A stretch of 64,000 nucleotides of DNA, from contig OZ038381.1 in assembly GCA_964036045.1 (NCBI GenBank), positions 108,381,367-108,445,366 on the forward strand, written 5' to 3'. The notes beneath the pieces were generated by a model. It was not told the origin of the DNA. It was given only the letters and a program-made list of their open reading frames with translations, and searched no databases. Positions 35,280 through 47,168 of the stretch are shown piece after piece. The DNA is from Eutreptiella sp. 'Long Island Sound 2002'. Lineage: Eukaryota > Euglenozoa > Euglenophyceae > Eutreptiales > Eutreptiaceae. A program made the position numbers and the translations under genes. Numbering within the stretch: the stretch's first letter is position 1; each line of letters starts with the position of its first letter.

Positions 35280-37579
35280 TAAAGAAGGTCCTTACCAGGA
35301 CCAGCCCCCGCTGTGCCCCTTCCGCCTGTTACCCCTGCTGACTTGCTCCTGATCAACGATTGCATCCCTCAAAGTCGAGGGTCCAAAATCCAAAGAAAAT
35401 AGAAAATCAAAATCCTCCTTCAACCCTGAATAGCAACCAGATCCCACAAGTACAGCAATAACCCGATTCACAATCCAATCCACACTGCGGGCTTCCGTTC
35501 AGCACACCGGTCGTCCCACGGTGGCGGGCATGTACAAGAATTGCACTAAAGAGGAAAGCCCTGAAATTGGCATATGAACACAAATAAAGCACAGTTGGGG
35601 CAAGAGGTAAACATACACATTCACGGCCATAGACCCCTCATTCCCTGGACTCAAGACCCTCCCTATGACTCACCAATGTATTGCCCTGAACCAGGTCAAA
35701 TGAGATGGCTAAATGCCATGTGTCAAAAGTCAGTACATGAACCCCAAAAATGTGTTCACTCCCAAGCCTGTAAATCCTAGCCCAATAGGGAAGGTGGCGT
35801 GTCATGGCCTAGAGTGGCAATCAGGACCATGCCCTACCCTGACAGAACCTTGGTTGGATTTGGGGTCGAATGGGCTTAGAGATATGCCCCATGAGTTTGA
35901 ACTCATAACACACCAAAAAACTGCCAATTCATACCATATTGGCCATATATCAAATATATGCTCAAAATTGAAGTTACCACTTATCTGAAGGCTCAAAGCA
36001 TGCATGGAATCCAAGTTCAGTATTCATGGAGGATAGAGACCAAGGGTGAATGCCCATGAACATCCCCACTTTACCCTCGAAACCCCTTCGGATATGGGCG
36101 CCACGCACTGCCCAGGTCAGCCCATGGCCTTGAGTCCAATTCTTGTAATCCTTCGTGCGCGAAGCCAAATGGAGTACACAATCTGGCATATGGTGGTGTT
36201 CAACTCCAAAGCATATGCCAACATATGAACAACATACCATGGTTCGACTCCCCATAGGCTTCCTGCTGTTTGCCGACCAGGTAAGTACACAAAACGCAAA
36301 AATGAGCAAAAATTGAGGTCAAAAACATGAAAATATTTCCAAATACAAAGTTGTCATGATAGTATATCTCTATGCTCACCCAAGATATCCGCTCATGGTT
36401 CAATACACAAATGATTGGAACCATTTGCGAACAATTCCCCTACTTGAATCCACAATCAGGCGCATGGAGATACCTTCGCCACTCATATCTACATGCCCCA
36501 TGAAAATGGGAGTGCACTCATGGATATCTTTGCCAAACATACCATGAGCAATACATACGCGGTAGACTTAGTCTAGCGCTTTGAATTCCACAATTCGGAC
36601 ATGGGCAAGGCCCTTGTCACGTGTGGCTCTCCATCCCTTCGGCCAGACGAAGATATATAACATGGGCGTGAGCATATCAAGACATATACTACCAATATCA
36701 CACATAGCCCTTAAAATTGGCTCCCACCATGGTATGCCATGCCCCTCCATGGTCATAACTTTGGGTTAAATGGACGTGGGAACCTAAGGAAAGATGCTAT
36801 GCAGCCGCAAGACTCATGGGCTACACTCGAAAGTCACAATATCAAGTCGGGACACGTGGTCAACAAGTGATAAACAAGTTTCTACCATGTTGACCATGAT
36901 CCTATGATACAACAAGTGTGTGTGATGACCCAAGGTGTTGGACCCTACGAAAAATAAGTTGAGACTGAGGCGATTGCAACGCAACCTTTCATTATTATCT
37001 TTCCTCACACTCACGCGTAGATATGGTCCTTCAAAGTGGCCCCACATATCACTTTTGTTTCACTTATATCTTCAAGTCAAATGGGTGGCAGATGTAAGCG
37101 AAACCTGATTCGGGCATAGGGAAAAGAGTATGACCACTCGAAGAAGACCAAATCAAGTGCGGCGATGTCGAAGTCGAAAATCCGATTTCGCCATCGCGAA
37201 AAATTCCGATTAAAATTTCGAGTGCATATTTAGAAAATTGCGGAAGCAACGAACCCTTTACTGATGAAATCTGACCCTTCATCGGGGTTTCCGCCAAAAT
37301 ATCTGGAAATAACAGTTAACCAATCGGTTACCGCGAAATCGCGAGCCAACTGACAGTCGCCGATACATTGACCATCAGAACGAAAGGCTGAAAAATTACG
37401 GAAACATTATGATAATAAAACCCTGTTGATTCCTGATATTCTGATATATAAATCTCAGCTGGCGGCGCCTCGGTACTGAATATGGCCGCTCATAGCCGGA
37501 ATGGCCAAACCTATCACACTATCACATCGGGTTAGGTCAGGTGGATGGGAGAGTATGATATCAGCCAATGGCGGCTTGC
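35280..37579 (-). repeat. Probable 5' LTR of gypsy-1 (2.3 kb)
   Basis: Direct repeat of 8869-11163. The inner edge is defined by the primer-binding site. Similarity to the partner stops at about 37579, where the sequence changes to unrelated sequence and then to the AT-rich repeat family. Short open frames within it are shared by both copies but are small and domain-less. Confidence 0.75.
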
Positions 37580-38770
37580 CGGCACATAGATACACACCCC
37601 AAGTGACCCCAAGATGGCCACGGGGGTCCGAACCGGCCTCAGTTCACTGGTGACCGGAGGGACTACATTCTTTTGAATTCCTATCCTACCTCCCCCGAAT
37701 TACTTGCGCGGGTGGCGACGGTGTATGTGGTACCCTCCCACAATGAGGCAAGTGCTAAGGGAGCAACTGGGATCCTCCCCTCCTTATTTGGTCAAACATG
37801 GTTGGTGATCCACTATTCTTCTCTTGGTAGCAAGCAACAGGGCATGAGTTCACTTAATTTGGCAGTTGGATATAGGGACAATCGTCGGTCAAGGTTGGGG
37901 ATTCTCACTCGGTATGCATGAATGCTCTCCTCTGGTCATGGCTAGGTGAAACTCTCCCTCCATATGCATGTTCTTGGGATTGGGCTTGCGTGAGGTTCTC
38001 TCCTGGGCCATGGATTGATCAGGTTCTCCCTCCTGGGCCATAGATTGGTTAGGTTCTCTCTCTGGGCATGGATTGGGGTGGGACCATCTCTCTCAAGGCC
38101 TGGATTGGGGCGGGACCATCTCTCTTTGAGGCAAGACTACTTCTCTTTGGGATGAGACAATCTCACATGGATGTGCTCTCATTGGACCTGGGATACCCCT
38201 CTTTGTGCACTCATTCTGCGGGCCGGATCTACGTCTCTACATGTGACCGTGGGCATCTGCTTATTCAATTTTCTTACCCGATCTCTCCCCAAGTAGCATG
38301 CATTGAATTGGCCCGGTGTCACAGGAATATGCAAATAAGCAATATGGATTTCACTTCTTCGGGTGTGGATGATTTCTAATGAACATGACGATTGTGTTTG
38401 CCTATTTCATCGGGTCCCAAGCAATTAGGCACCAAGTGATGGGACCGAGTGGCATGTCCAAGGATGTGAGGGCATGACACATATGTCGTGTGTTGGCTTC
38501 TCTACTCATGTCATCAGTTCCCGACATTCTAACTGTGGGGAGCGCAGCAATTGATATGTAGCATACACCAAACATGTGAGGCTTGGTGGGCTGGCCCTTC
38601 TTGATGTCTTCTTTGCAAGCAGCAAGTAAACCCGTCAAGCTTAGTCACGTGCTGGCCATGGTGTATGACATTGCTGAGTGACATGCACCCGTGCGTCCGG
38701 TGTGGAGTACCGAAGCATTGCCATCATGACAATATATATGTCACACATGCCAGGTGACAAGTAGTGTTTG
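37580..38770 (+). repeat. AT-rich interspersed repeat, diverged copy
   Basis: Recognisably related to 2825-4130 and 39345-40675: GGTTGGTGATCCACTAT near 37800, GGATTGG...TCTCTC short repeats near 38000-38150, and a GTACCGAAGCATTGCC-like end near 38715. Much more diverged than the other two copies are from each other. No gene seen. Confidence 0.65.
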
Positions 38771-39344
38771 TCATTGCCGTGAGGTCACTCTCCCGACACA
38801 TATTCAGTGATCCTCATTGCAGGTTCTTCATACGTGCACATTGGTGACTCGGCAGGGTGGGCAATTCATGTATGTGGCCGTGCTGTACTTGGTGTTCATG
38901 GAGGCCATGGTGTCATGGTTGATCAACAGTGAGAACGTTTCTTATGTTTGGAACCCATGTTTCTTACTCTATTTTACCCTCTTGTGGGCAAAGGTAAGGA
39001 TGGGCCATGTGTTGAAGCCGGTTCCGATCCCAATTGGCTGCAGTGTTCTGTTTTTGAGCGATTTCCGCGATTTCAGCGATTTCGGATATAATTTCAAAAT
39101 TCTTCCCAACGGGTGCTAATAGTGTTAGTTCTATCCCGTTACGGAAATAGAAGTGAATCGGAAGCTAGGGCAACTCCAGTGGATGATAGCACCCCCTTGG
39201 GTGCATCACTGCACTTGGGAGGGGACCGGTGTACGTAAATGGGCGCTTCTGCTTCGGCAGTGCCACGCCTGTGTGCATGGGGGACCACGAGCCCCTGAAG
39301 CTGGAGGAGCCCTAGTGGAAGTGAAGTGGAAGTGGATGTGTCTG
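38771..39344. other. Sequence between two AT-rich repeat copies, no gene seen
   Basis: Contains a 100-codon open frame (38817-39119) with hydrophobic stretches but no homologous domain that I recognise; probably chance or repeat-derived. Confidence 0.4.
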
Positions 39345-40675
39345 AGGTAGGCGCACCGGAAGGGAAGAAAGTAACTCGGTCGTTGCTCCGGAAGGCAAAG
39401 TAATTTCTCATTCCTTGGCTTATCATTTGTTTGCTTTGCATGTGTCATGACAACCTGATCTCCCATGGAATCAAAGAGGGTTAATCTTTGTTGATTGTGT
39501 GTGTTAAACATGTTGTGTGCCCGTGCAATGGGTGAACATGCTAAAGGTGGAGAATTGCACTTATGCTCTGGTTGTTAACCTCTCATTTTCCGTCTTACTC
39601 CAGTGACCTTCGGTGAATTCCTGTCATTCGCCGAACACTTCCGTGAATTCATATCATTGGTAGAACACGTTTGGTGATCCACTATCCCTCCTTTAATAAC
39701 TTGCAGTATGGCATGAGGATACCTGAAATGGTTTTGGCACTTGGGTGTAGGGATAATCCTCAATCAATGTCGGAGATTCTCACTTCAAGTGCATGCCTGC
39801 TCTCATGGGTCATGGCTAGGCGAGAGTCCCTCTCCATATATATGCTCCCATGGGTCACGGCTAGGCTATGCGCTCGGGATTGGGTTTTGGTGAGGTTTTC
39901 TCTCCACGGCCACGGATTGGTTAGGTTCTCCTTTGATGGCCATGGATTGGTTACGTTCTCACTCCTGGGGAGGGATTGGTGATGGTCTTTCTCTCAGGGC
40001 ATGGACTGGGGCGGGACCATCTCTCTCAAGGCCTGGATTCGGGCGCAACTATCTCTCCTGGAGGCGGGACAATCTCTCCTTGGGATAGGACAATCTCACC
40101 ATGTGTCAGATGTGCTCTCATTGATCCCCGGATATGTCTCCATGTGCACTCTCTCTGCGAACCGGGTCTAGGTCTCTTCATGAGACCCGAAGCATCTTCT
40201 TACCCAAGCACTGTTACCCAGTCTCTCTCCAAGTAGCATGCATTCATTTGGTTCGGTGTCACACGAACATGCAATTAGGCAATATTGGTTTCACATATCC
40301 ATGTGAAGATGTTTTCTAATGCAGATGACAATTTGTGTTTGCGAATGCCCTCGGTTCCCAAGCAATTAGGCACCAGGTGCTCGGACTGATTGGCATATCC
40401 AAGCATGTGAGGGCATGAGGTGTATGTCGTGTGTTGGCTTTACATTTTGTTCGTGCCTTTGATCCGCGATACTCTAACCGCAGGAGCCCAGCAATTAGTA
40501 TGCAGCATACACTAAACAGGTGAGGTTTGGTGGGCTGGCCCTTCTTGATGTCTTGTTCGCGAGCAGCAAGTAAACCCGCCAGGTCTTTTCACTTGCTTGC
40601 CATTGTGTATGTTATTGCTAAGTGATAGGCACCCGGCGTCCGGTGTGAAGTACCGAGGCATTGCCTGCATGATAT
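39345..40675 (+). repeat. AT-rich interspersed repeat, copy 2
   Basis: Close match to 2825-4130 in the same orientation, starting near GGCGCACC and ending at GCATTGCCTGCATGAT. The end abuts the gypsy-2 integrase, whose reading frame runs into the repeat as nonsense. This makes 40675/40676 an element junction. Confidence 0.8.
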
Positions 40676-41971
40676 CGCAGAACTCTCTTGGGAGTTCATC
40701 ATCAAGGATATGACGGGGAGTAGTCTCACCCAGTCTCTGGTGCGTTCAGTTTTGCACCATATCCTTACATTTACCTTGAGGACACGGATCTGTCGCTCAC
40801 ATAGGGGGTTGCTCGTGTGAGAGTAGGGAATCCCCGTAGACACCTGTACATTGAGGGATCTCAGGACCCTCTTGTACCAACCGGTATCTGAGCGTACTCG
40901 TACGTCCTCATCGGAGTTGATCTCTTTGGGCGCCCCATAGACACAAAACCACTCATCCAGGAGTATCTTGATAGTCTCCTCCCCGGCAATGTGCTTGGTA
41001 CATGGGAACACCCTGGTAAACCTGGTCAACCCACAGGTTACCACGAGGGCGAAGTCAGAGCCCCTGAAGTTCGGCATCTCAGTGTAGTCCACGTAGAGAA
41101 CACTGTTAGCACAGTGAGGGATGGGCAGGGTCGAGTAAAGACCTCTGTCCCTGATGTCTCCTCGTTTGCAGGACCTACACGGGCACTTGCCCACGATACG
41201 CCGGAGGGTTTTCCGCAGTTGGTCGTCAGTACACGTAGTGTGGAACCACTGCTTGAATACCCTCAGGGTACGGTCAGCACCCACATGACCGCTGGACTCA
41301 TGGGTCCACTTCAGCAGCGCTGGGACTCTGTCACTGGGTACCACGATGCAGTCCTCGTGCCAGAGGTAGCTCTTGCGCCTCTTCCACTGATCTTGGTTGA
41401 CCAGGAGGGGTTCACGGCGTTTCTCCAGGCGCTTGTAGATATCCCCAAACTCCTTAAGGTACTCTGATTGTTGGAGTCCATCCAGGGGGCATATCATAGT
41501 CATGTTGAGGTCCAATTGGACGTCCATACGGCTGAACGCCTCCTTAGCCAGCGCTTCAGACCGGGCACCAATCAGGGCGTCGAAGTTGTTGCGGCTGATG
41601 TCGTCTGCGGACTCGTTCTTCACTCCCTGGATATGGTGTACCGTCAGCCATAGTTGGCTGAGGTAGTTCCACCAGCAACGTAGCTTGGCCTTCTCAGGTG
41701 GGGGACCCTTCTGGAAAGTGCGGACCGGCTCTTGGTCGCACAGACAGACCACAGGGTTGTTCCCCAACAGTCGTGCTTGTGAGGATAGCACCAGCATACC
41801 CGCGAGCAATTCCTGCTCATAGGTGGAGTAGTTCCCCCTGGCCTGGTTCCAATTCCATTTCCACTGGCCGAGAGGTACTAGAACCCACTTGTCGTCAGGG
41901 TAGCTGTGCTTGAGAGTTCCATCTCGGTTGAGACCTTCAGTCCGCCATTGGGAAATAGCCGAGTCGAACTC
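40676..41971 (-). pseudogene. Gypsy-2 RNase H end and integrase, 3'-truncated
   Basis: Continues the pol frame after the TAG at 41972. It holds the RNase H tail with VVCLCDQEPV and VHHIQGVKNESADDISR, then integrase: a zinc-binding H-x4-H...C-x2-C segment (HESSGHVGADRTL to CPCRSC), catalytic Asp in LYVDYTEMPNF, Asp at NSDEDV, and Glu in SHTSNPLCERQIRVLK. The frame meets the AT-rich repeat at 40675 only about 45 residues after the Glu, so the C-terminal integrase, any chromodomain and the 3' LTR are missing. Confidence 0.9.
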
Positions 41972-44848
41972 CTACTTCTCTAGTGCTTGCCATTGGAACA
42001 ACGTTCCACCACCGCCCACATTGCTGGCGTCAGTCACCAGGATATTCCCCCGATGTGCCCTAGGCACGCCCAAGCACTTAGCGTTGGCCACCTTGTCTTT
42101 GAGCTCGTCAAACGCTTGTTGTTCTTGTGGGCCCGAGCGCCAAGTAGTACTCTTCTTGATCAGGTCCGTCAGAATGGCGCTGGTGTGGGTGAAGTTTTTG
42201 ATATGGCGACGATAGAAGTTGCACGCCCCAATGAAACTGCGTACATCATGAAGTCCTTTCTTGGGGTCTTCGTGTCGCACCTCAGTGTCCTTCAGGGGTT
42301 TTGCCTTAGAGGCCGCTGGGGTCCACCACCCATAGCCAACGTCAAACCCCAAATACTGCATGGTCTCCTGCATGAACTCACACTTCTCCAGGTTGAGTTG
42401 TGTGTGGTTCTCCTGGCAGACCGCAAAGAACCCACCCAAGAGGATTAGGTGATCCTCCTGGGTATTAGTCCCGAGGCATACATCGTCGATGTGTGCTTCC
42501 ATCTGGGCCCCACGGGATATGAGTTCCTGCACCTTAGGTCTCCTTCGTAGGATGGAAAAGATCTTGTTCATCAGCTCTTGGAATAGAGCGGGTGCGTTGG
42601 CCACGCCAAACGGCATGACCTTCCACCTGAACACCCTCCCCTGAGGGGTGATGAAGGCTAGTAGCTCCTGAGCGTTGGGTGTCAGGTCCACCTGCCAGAA
42701 TCCGCTCCTCTTGTCCATCTTGGTCTTGGGGCGACAGGAGGCTATCTTCTCAAGGGTACACTCCATATTACGAATGGAGCCTGAGTGGTTCAGCGTTTTC
42801 TTGTTCAGCTCTCCGTAGTCCACTACCAGCCGTTTGGGTGTGGACCCAGGTTTAGCCACCAGGAAACAGGGGCTGCAGTGTTGGGGGTAGTCCCCGTCCT
42901 TGTACTCCAGGACTAGGCCAGCGTCGATACATTCTTGTATCTGTCGCTCAATCTCGTCCGCCTGCTTTCTAGGAGCCGGATAGGGTCTCCTCCGGATCTT
43001 GTGACCCACGAACTGGGGTTTCAGCTTGAGGTCCATCTGTACCAGCTTGTCACATGAAGCTGGAGGGGGTAGTTCTCCGAACACCTCCAGATAGGTCCTT
43101 ATAAGCGTCTGCGGCCGCGGGTCCAATAGCTTGATCTTGTCCTCCATGTCCTCGTAAGAGTGTAAGTTGCTTGCCCCCTGAGTAATAGACGTCGGGAGGT
43201 GATCCTCCACCAACTCTTTGCCCTTGGTAGTGTCCTTCAACCCGTGGTAGGCATAAAGTAGGTCTCGTTCAACCATCTCTGGTGGACGATGGCAACATAG
43301 GCACGCTCGAGGGGGTTCACATACACATTCCTCGGAGAGGTCGTCCTCCTCTGGGGTCCTCACATGGGCACCCCACACGCTCTTCATAAGTTTAGGATCT
43401 ACCTCCTTTTGCCAGGTGGTGATCTTCTGTTCGAGGTCCTCCTTCAATTGGGATAAATCTCCCATACGTCCCTGCTTCAGTGGCCATGAGCTGCGGGTAG
43501 GCTTAGCGTAGCATAGCTTTTTCGCCACCAACCTCCTCTTGGAGTCCACATACTCCCTTAGCCTGGATCGGGGATGCAGCTCTTCGTCGAAGGGGTCTTC
43601 CACCCTCATGGAGAGTAGGGGTTTGAGTGGGGCGACGTACTCGGTGTTCTCCACTTCCTCCACACAGGTCTGCACGAAGAAGGCATCGTGCTCAGTTTCG
43701 TCATCTGAGTGGATAGAGCTAGGGAGCTCGGATAGTCCACACTCAGAGACTCCATCAGGAACAGGTTCATGGCAGGGAGAGTTGGGGGCGTTGGTGTTGG
43801 TCACGAAGTATTCATCTCCTCCGGGTATAGTCTCAATAGCATCTTGAGGTCGTAGTTGATCCTTCAAGTCACCCAAGGCGAGTCCATCGCTTTCTCGTTG
43901 TATAGCCTTGATCAGAGTCGAGTCCAGGTCCTCCCAGGGAATGGAGGTAAGACCTCCGTCCACCACCCTGAGCATACTCCCCCATCCGGGTTTCCCAATA
44001 GGCGTCTTACGCCCCAGAGGCACGTAGATGGCCTCATCAGGTAAACGAACAGAGCTGATAGTCAGCCTGTCGAGGAGGGTTCGCCAGTACTCGTTGCCCC
44101 CATGGGCTCCCCGATCGGGGGAACACAGGACCATACGGGAACGTTCCAAGGCCACCTTGGTCAAGACCTTCCCCAGTTCACTGGACCTAGGGTTCCCGTA
44201 GGCCATCCCAAAAGAGGGCCAGTAAACTTTGTAGCTGCAGTTCTTCCCCTTGTTGCAGTAAAGGTCCAGGACATGTTGCTTGTCGCTGGCGAACAACTCC
44301 ACACTCAGGTCTTCTCTAGAGTAACCCAGCTCCTTCAGATCTTGGTCTAGGACTTCCCCCAATAGTTGATAGTCCTCAGGTTTGGAGGCCGCCATCATGT
44401 TCGAGGGCTGCTCCTTCGATACCCTCAGGTAGCTGGAGGTGTGCTCCGACTGCTCCAGTGGCACGGACTCTCTGCCCTCGCCGTGGTCCACGTAGAGGAG
44501 GTAGGGCGCTTGCAGCGTCAGGGATTGTATCTGGGAGTGCTGCACGAAGACGTCAGTCCCCAATACAAAGTAGAAGGCCTCAGTGTCCATCACATAGAAC
44601 CGATGGGCAATAGTTCGGGAGCCCAAAGGTACCTCCACTTCACAGTCCCCGCAGCTGTGCACCACATGTCCATCCCCCATTCGTATAGCCGCGGTGGTCA
44701 TGGTGTTCTTCAGGCTCCCACAAGGTAAAGTTTTCTTGGCCACTATAGATATGGTGGCTCCAGTATCCAATACCCCCAGGTATTCAGGTCCGGCCAGTTG
44801 GATACGTACCCAGAACACCAGGTCCAACGCCCCACCGGAGCGTCCCCA
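41972..44848 (-). pseudogene. Gypsy-2 protease, extra VELFAS domain, reverse transcriptase
   Basis: Open frame of 951 codons from Met 44827. Retropepsin with intact VLDTGATISIVA (residues ~19-30) and FVLGTDVF (~97-104). Block VELFAS (~176) followed by a NP-type motif in YGNPRSSELGKVLTKVALERSR, similar in pattern to gypsy-1. A linker of over 300 residues includes a Cys-rich stretch (CVCEPPRACLCCH). RT follows, with KMDKRSGFWQVDL, PFGVANAPALFQELM and an IDD motif C in HIDDVCLGT, where YXDD or FVDD is more usual. RNase H begins with LVTDASNVGGGG. A TAG at 41972 interrupts RNase H; the next segment is in the same frame. The upstream gag is in the same frame across a TGA at 44849. Confidence 0.92.
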
Positions 44849-47138
44849 TCAGAACACCGCGGGACAGGTCACCTCGAACCCCTTGTTCCGCATATTGCTG
44901 GCCATCCTGATGAAACGGCTTCTCTTCTTAGCGCTGCCGTCATCACCACCTTCATGCTCGCGCTTGGCCCCTTGTTCTCGCCGGGCCTGAGTCTGCGAGC
45001 GTGTGGTGGGACCAGACTGCCCTCCAGAGGGCTCGGGGTTCCCCCCTGGATTAGGGTTGGGGTTGCCTCCGTTCTTGTCCGGGTTCTTGTTGTCCTTGTG
45101 TGGCTGGCGGTTAGCGCCTCTTCCTCGTCCACCTTGGTTCTTGTCTCTGCCCTTTTCCACGTCCTTTGGACTTGCCCTACCCGGAGTCGTTGCCGTTGCC
45201 TTTGCCTCCACCTTTGCCAGAGCCTCTGCCAGGCTCCTCACCCTTCAGCTCCTCCGATAGGCGCTGCTTGTGGTAGCACTCATCCTCGTAGTCCTTCCTC
45301 TTCCCACAGAAAGCACAGGTGATAGTACACCTGTAGTGATCCGGCATCTTTGCTTTGGCACCGGTGTTGGTCTCCTGCTTCTTCCCTTGGACTACGAAGC
45401 AGTCTCGCTGCTCGCAGTCAGGGGCGTGCTGCAGGTGACCCTGCGCATCTCTGGCTTCACAGCAGAAGAGCTCCTTGACATTTTCCATGATACGGGCGTG
45501 TTTGGGGGTAGTCCCCTGTCCAGGTCTGCGTCCTTGGTACCCTTTGCCATGGCTTCCAGAGCCTCCCCCTCCAGGTCGGTAGTTGTTCCGGTGCTGGTCG
45601 CTTTGTTTCTCCAGCGCCAGCTCCAGGAGTAGCACACATAAATCCTCGTAGGGAGGGCTCTAGCCTTGCGTTCTGCCGTTGAACGGCACTCTTTGCACAG
45701 CTCTTGAGGAAGCTTAGCCACCAACCAGAAAAGCAGGTCGTCGCTGCTGTAGGAACCGGGCGTCAATCGTCTAGCGCAGTGATACAAGTCAGCCAGTAGC
45801 TCAGAGACCCTGCCAGGTTTGGGGTTGTTGGGCAGCACGGCCAGGATCTGGATCTCGGCCCTGATCGAGAGGTCGGTTTCATAGGTCGGGTACTGCCTCT
45901 CCAGGGCAACCAACACGGCTACAAAGGTGGCGGACTTAGTCACGATCTGCTTGACCTGCTTCTCCAGGTACCTGGTCTTGCAACACTGCAGGAGCAGATC
46001 GCACTTGACCCGTCCACTAGCTTGGGTTGGGCCTGTCAATGGAAGGAACCGGCCAAAATTCTCAGCGAGCTCGCTGAGGTCCTTGCCTGTGAACTCAGGT
46101 AAGTTCACCACGATCTTGGAGGTGACAATGGCCTTAGATTCCTCAGACCTGCGTCCCCCAGGGCGCCGGGTCTTCCTCTTCTTCTTTTTCTTCTGCCCAC
46201 TCCGGTTCTCGGGGTCCTCAGGGTCGTCCTCCTCCGAGGGCGAAGCAGAAGTCATCGACGGCGGCTCATCATCGGAGGGGTCTCCGCCTAGGTCACTAGA
46301 GCCATAGGGCTCCACGTCAACCATTGCCCTCAGGGCTGTCAGCCCCAGCCGGTCCAGCTTGGCTCTCGTAGAATTCCCCACGTGGCTGTGGGGTGGTTAG
46401 GCTGTCCTCGGTACGAAACGGCTTCTCGGTATCACTGCAGGGGTCGGCATCTGTCGGCTCCTCAGGCTCCCCAGGGTGCTTGTCAACCCTGCCACCAGGT
46501 GATTAGCCTGTACTCGATGGGGTGATACTTCCACCGTGGTAGGTGACGCTTGGGGCGGAATCAGGGGCTCTAGTTTAGCCCGAATCTCTTGAGTGGGATC
46601 GCCCACAAGTTCAGAGGTGGCCCCTCGGAGAGCCTCTTTTATCTCCGACCGCGTCAGGGACCTGTTGGAGGATCCCCCCGATCCTCTACCCCTGCTCCCG
46701 CATGACTCAGGTCCTCTCCTCAGACCACTCAGGGTTGCAGACCCAGGAACATCCACATAGGCTCCCATAGCGGGTAGAGGATTGTGATAGTCAGCCGCAT
46801 ACCATCGCGGCGCAGAACTGGAGGCCACCGCCTCACTGGTTGTAGTTGCCTCTGGAAACGCAGTGGTAGGTGGGTTCACACCATAGTCAGGGTAGGTAGG
46901 CATACCAGTAAAGCCTGTGCCCTCAGGTATAGGCGGGGTGGTTATGGCTGTTGGTGTTGTAGCGGCTGGGTCTGGAGTTGGGAGTGTGGTGGTAGTAGGA
47001 GAGGGTGATGCGTGGTGGCCAGAAGCGCTTGGTGCGCCCTCGAAAGTCGACTCACTCGTCGGGTCCTGCCCATGGTCTTCTCTTTTGTCTGCCATGCTTT
47101 CTCCAGCATCCTTCTCTCTCTCCCTCTTTCTCTTCATA
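44849..47138 (-). pseudogene. Gypsy-2 gag
   Basis: Begins MKRKREREKDAG at 47138 and reads through a Ser/Thr/Pro-rich N terminus to TAA 46397. The same frame then carries the capsid-like part (AKLDRLGLTALRAMVDVEP, YPTYETDLSIRAEIQIL, LLFWLVAKLPQELC). A one-base shift near 45650 leads to a Gly-rich part and a Cys/His knuckle-like motif C-x2-C-x8-C-x2-H around 45290, unlike the usual C-x2-C-x4-H-x4-C. A second shift near 45200 leads to a basic Asn/Pro/Gly-rich tail ending at TGA 44849. Three interruptions make it non-functional as it stands. Confidence 0.75.
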
Positions 47139-47150
47139 GGGTTGATGTCC

Positions 47151-47168
47151 AGGTAGGTAGGTAGGTAT
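47151..47168 (-). repeat. LINE copy 2 3' tail, (TACC)n
   Basis: AGGT repeated about four times on the plus strand. One unit shorter than copy 1. Confidence 0.85.

Larger units (their letters stand above)
8869..37579 (-). mobile_element. Gypsy-1: Ty3/gypsy chromodomain retrotransposon interrupted by a LINE
   Basis: In sense direction (right to left): LTR 35280-37579, primer-binding site 35266-35279, gag 35110-32460, protease and an extra domain 32256-30605, reverse transcriptase and RNase H 30604-28924, integrase and chromodomain 28923-27341, 3' region 27340-27256 continuing at 11445-11164, then LTR 11163-8869. The jump from 27256 to 11445 is the LINE insertion. The order protease-RT-RNase H-integrase-chromodomain is that of chromoviruses. 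Every reading frame except the protease one is broken by stops or frameshifts, and the protease has lost its catalytic Asp, so the copy is dead. No target duplication was found at the outer ends. Confidence 0.82.
40676..47148 (-). mobile_element. Gypsy-2: truncated Ty3/gypsy element
   Basis: Gag-protease-extra domain-RT-RNase H-integrase in order, with no 3' end and no LTR in the window. The 3' side ends against the AT-rich repeat. The 5' side ends at 47148, ten bases before the gag start, where LINE copy 2 begins. Its 5' untranslated region and LTR should therefore lie to the right of the LINE, outside the window. It belongs to a different lineage from gypsy-1: protein sequences differ throughout and the gag is unrelated by eye. 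Confidence 0.88.
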
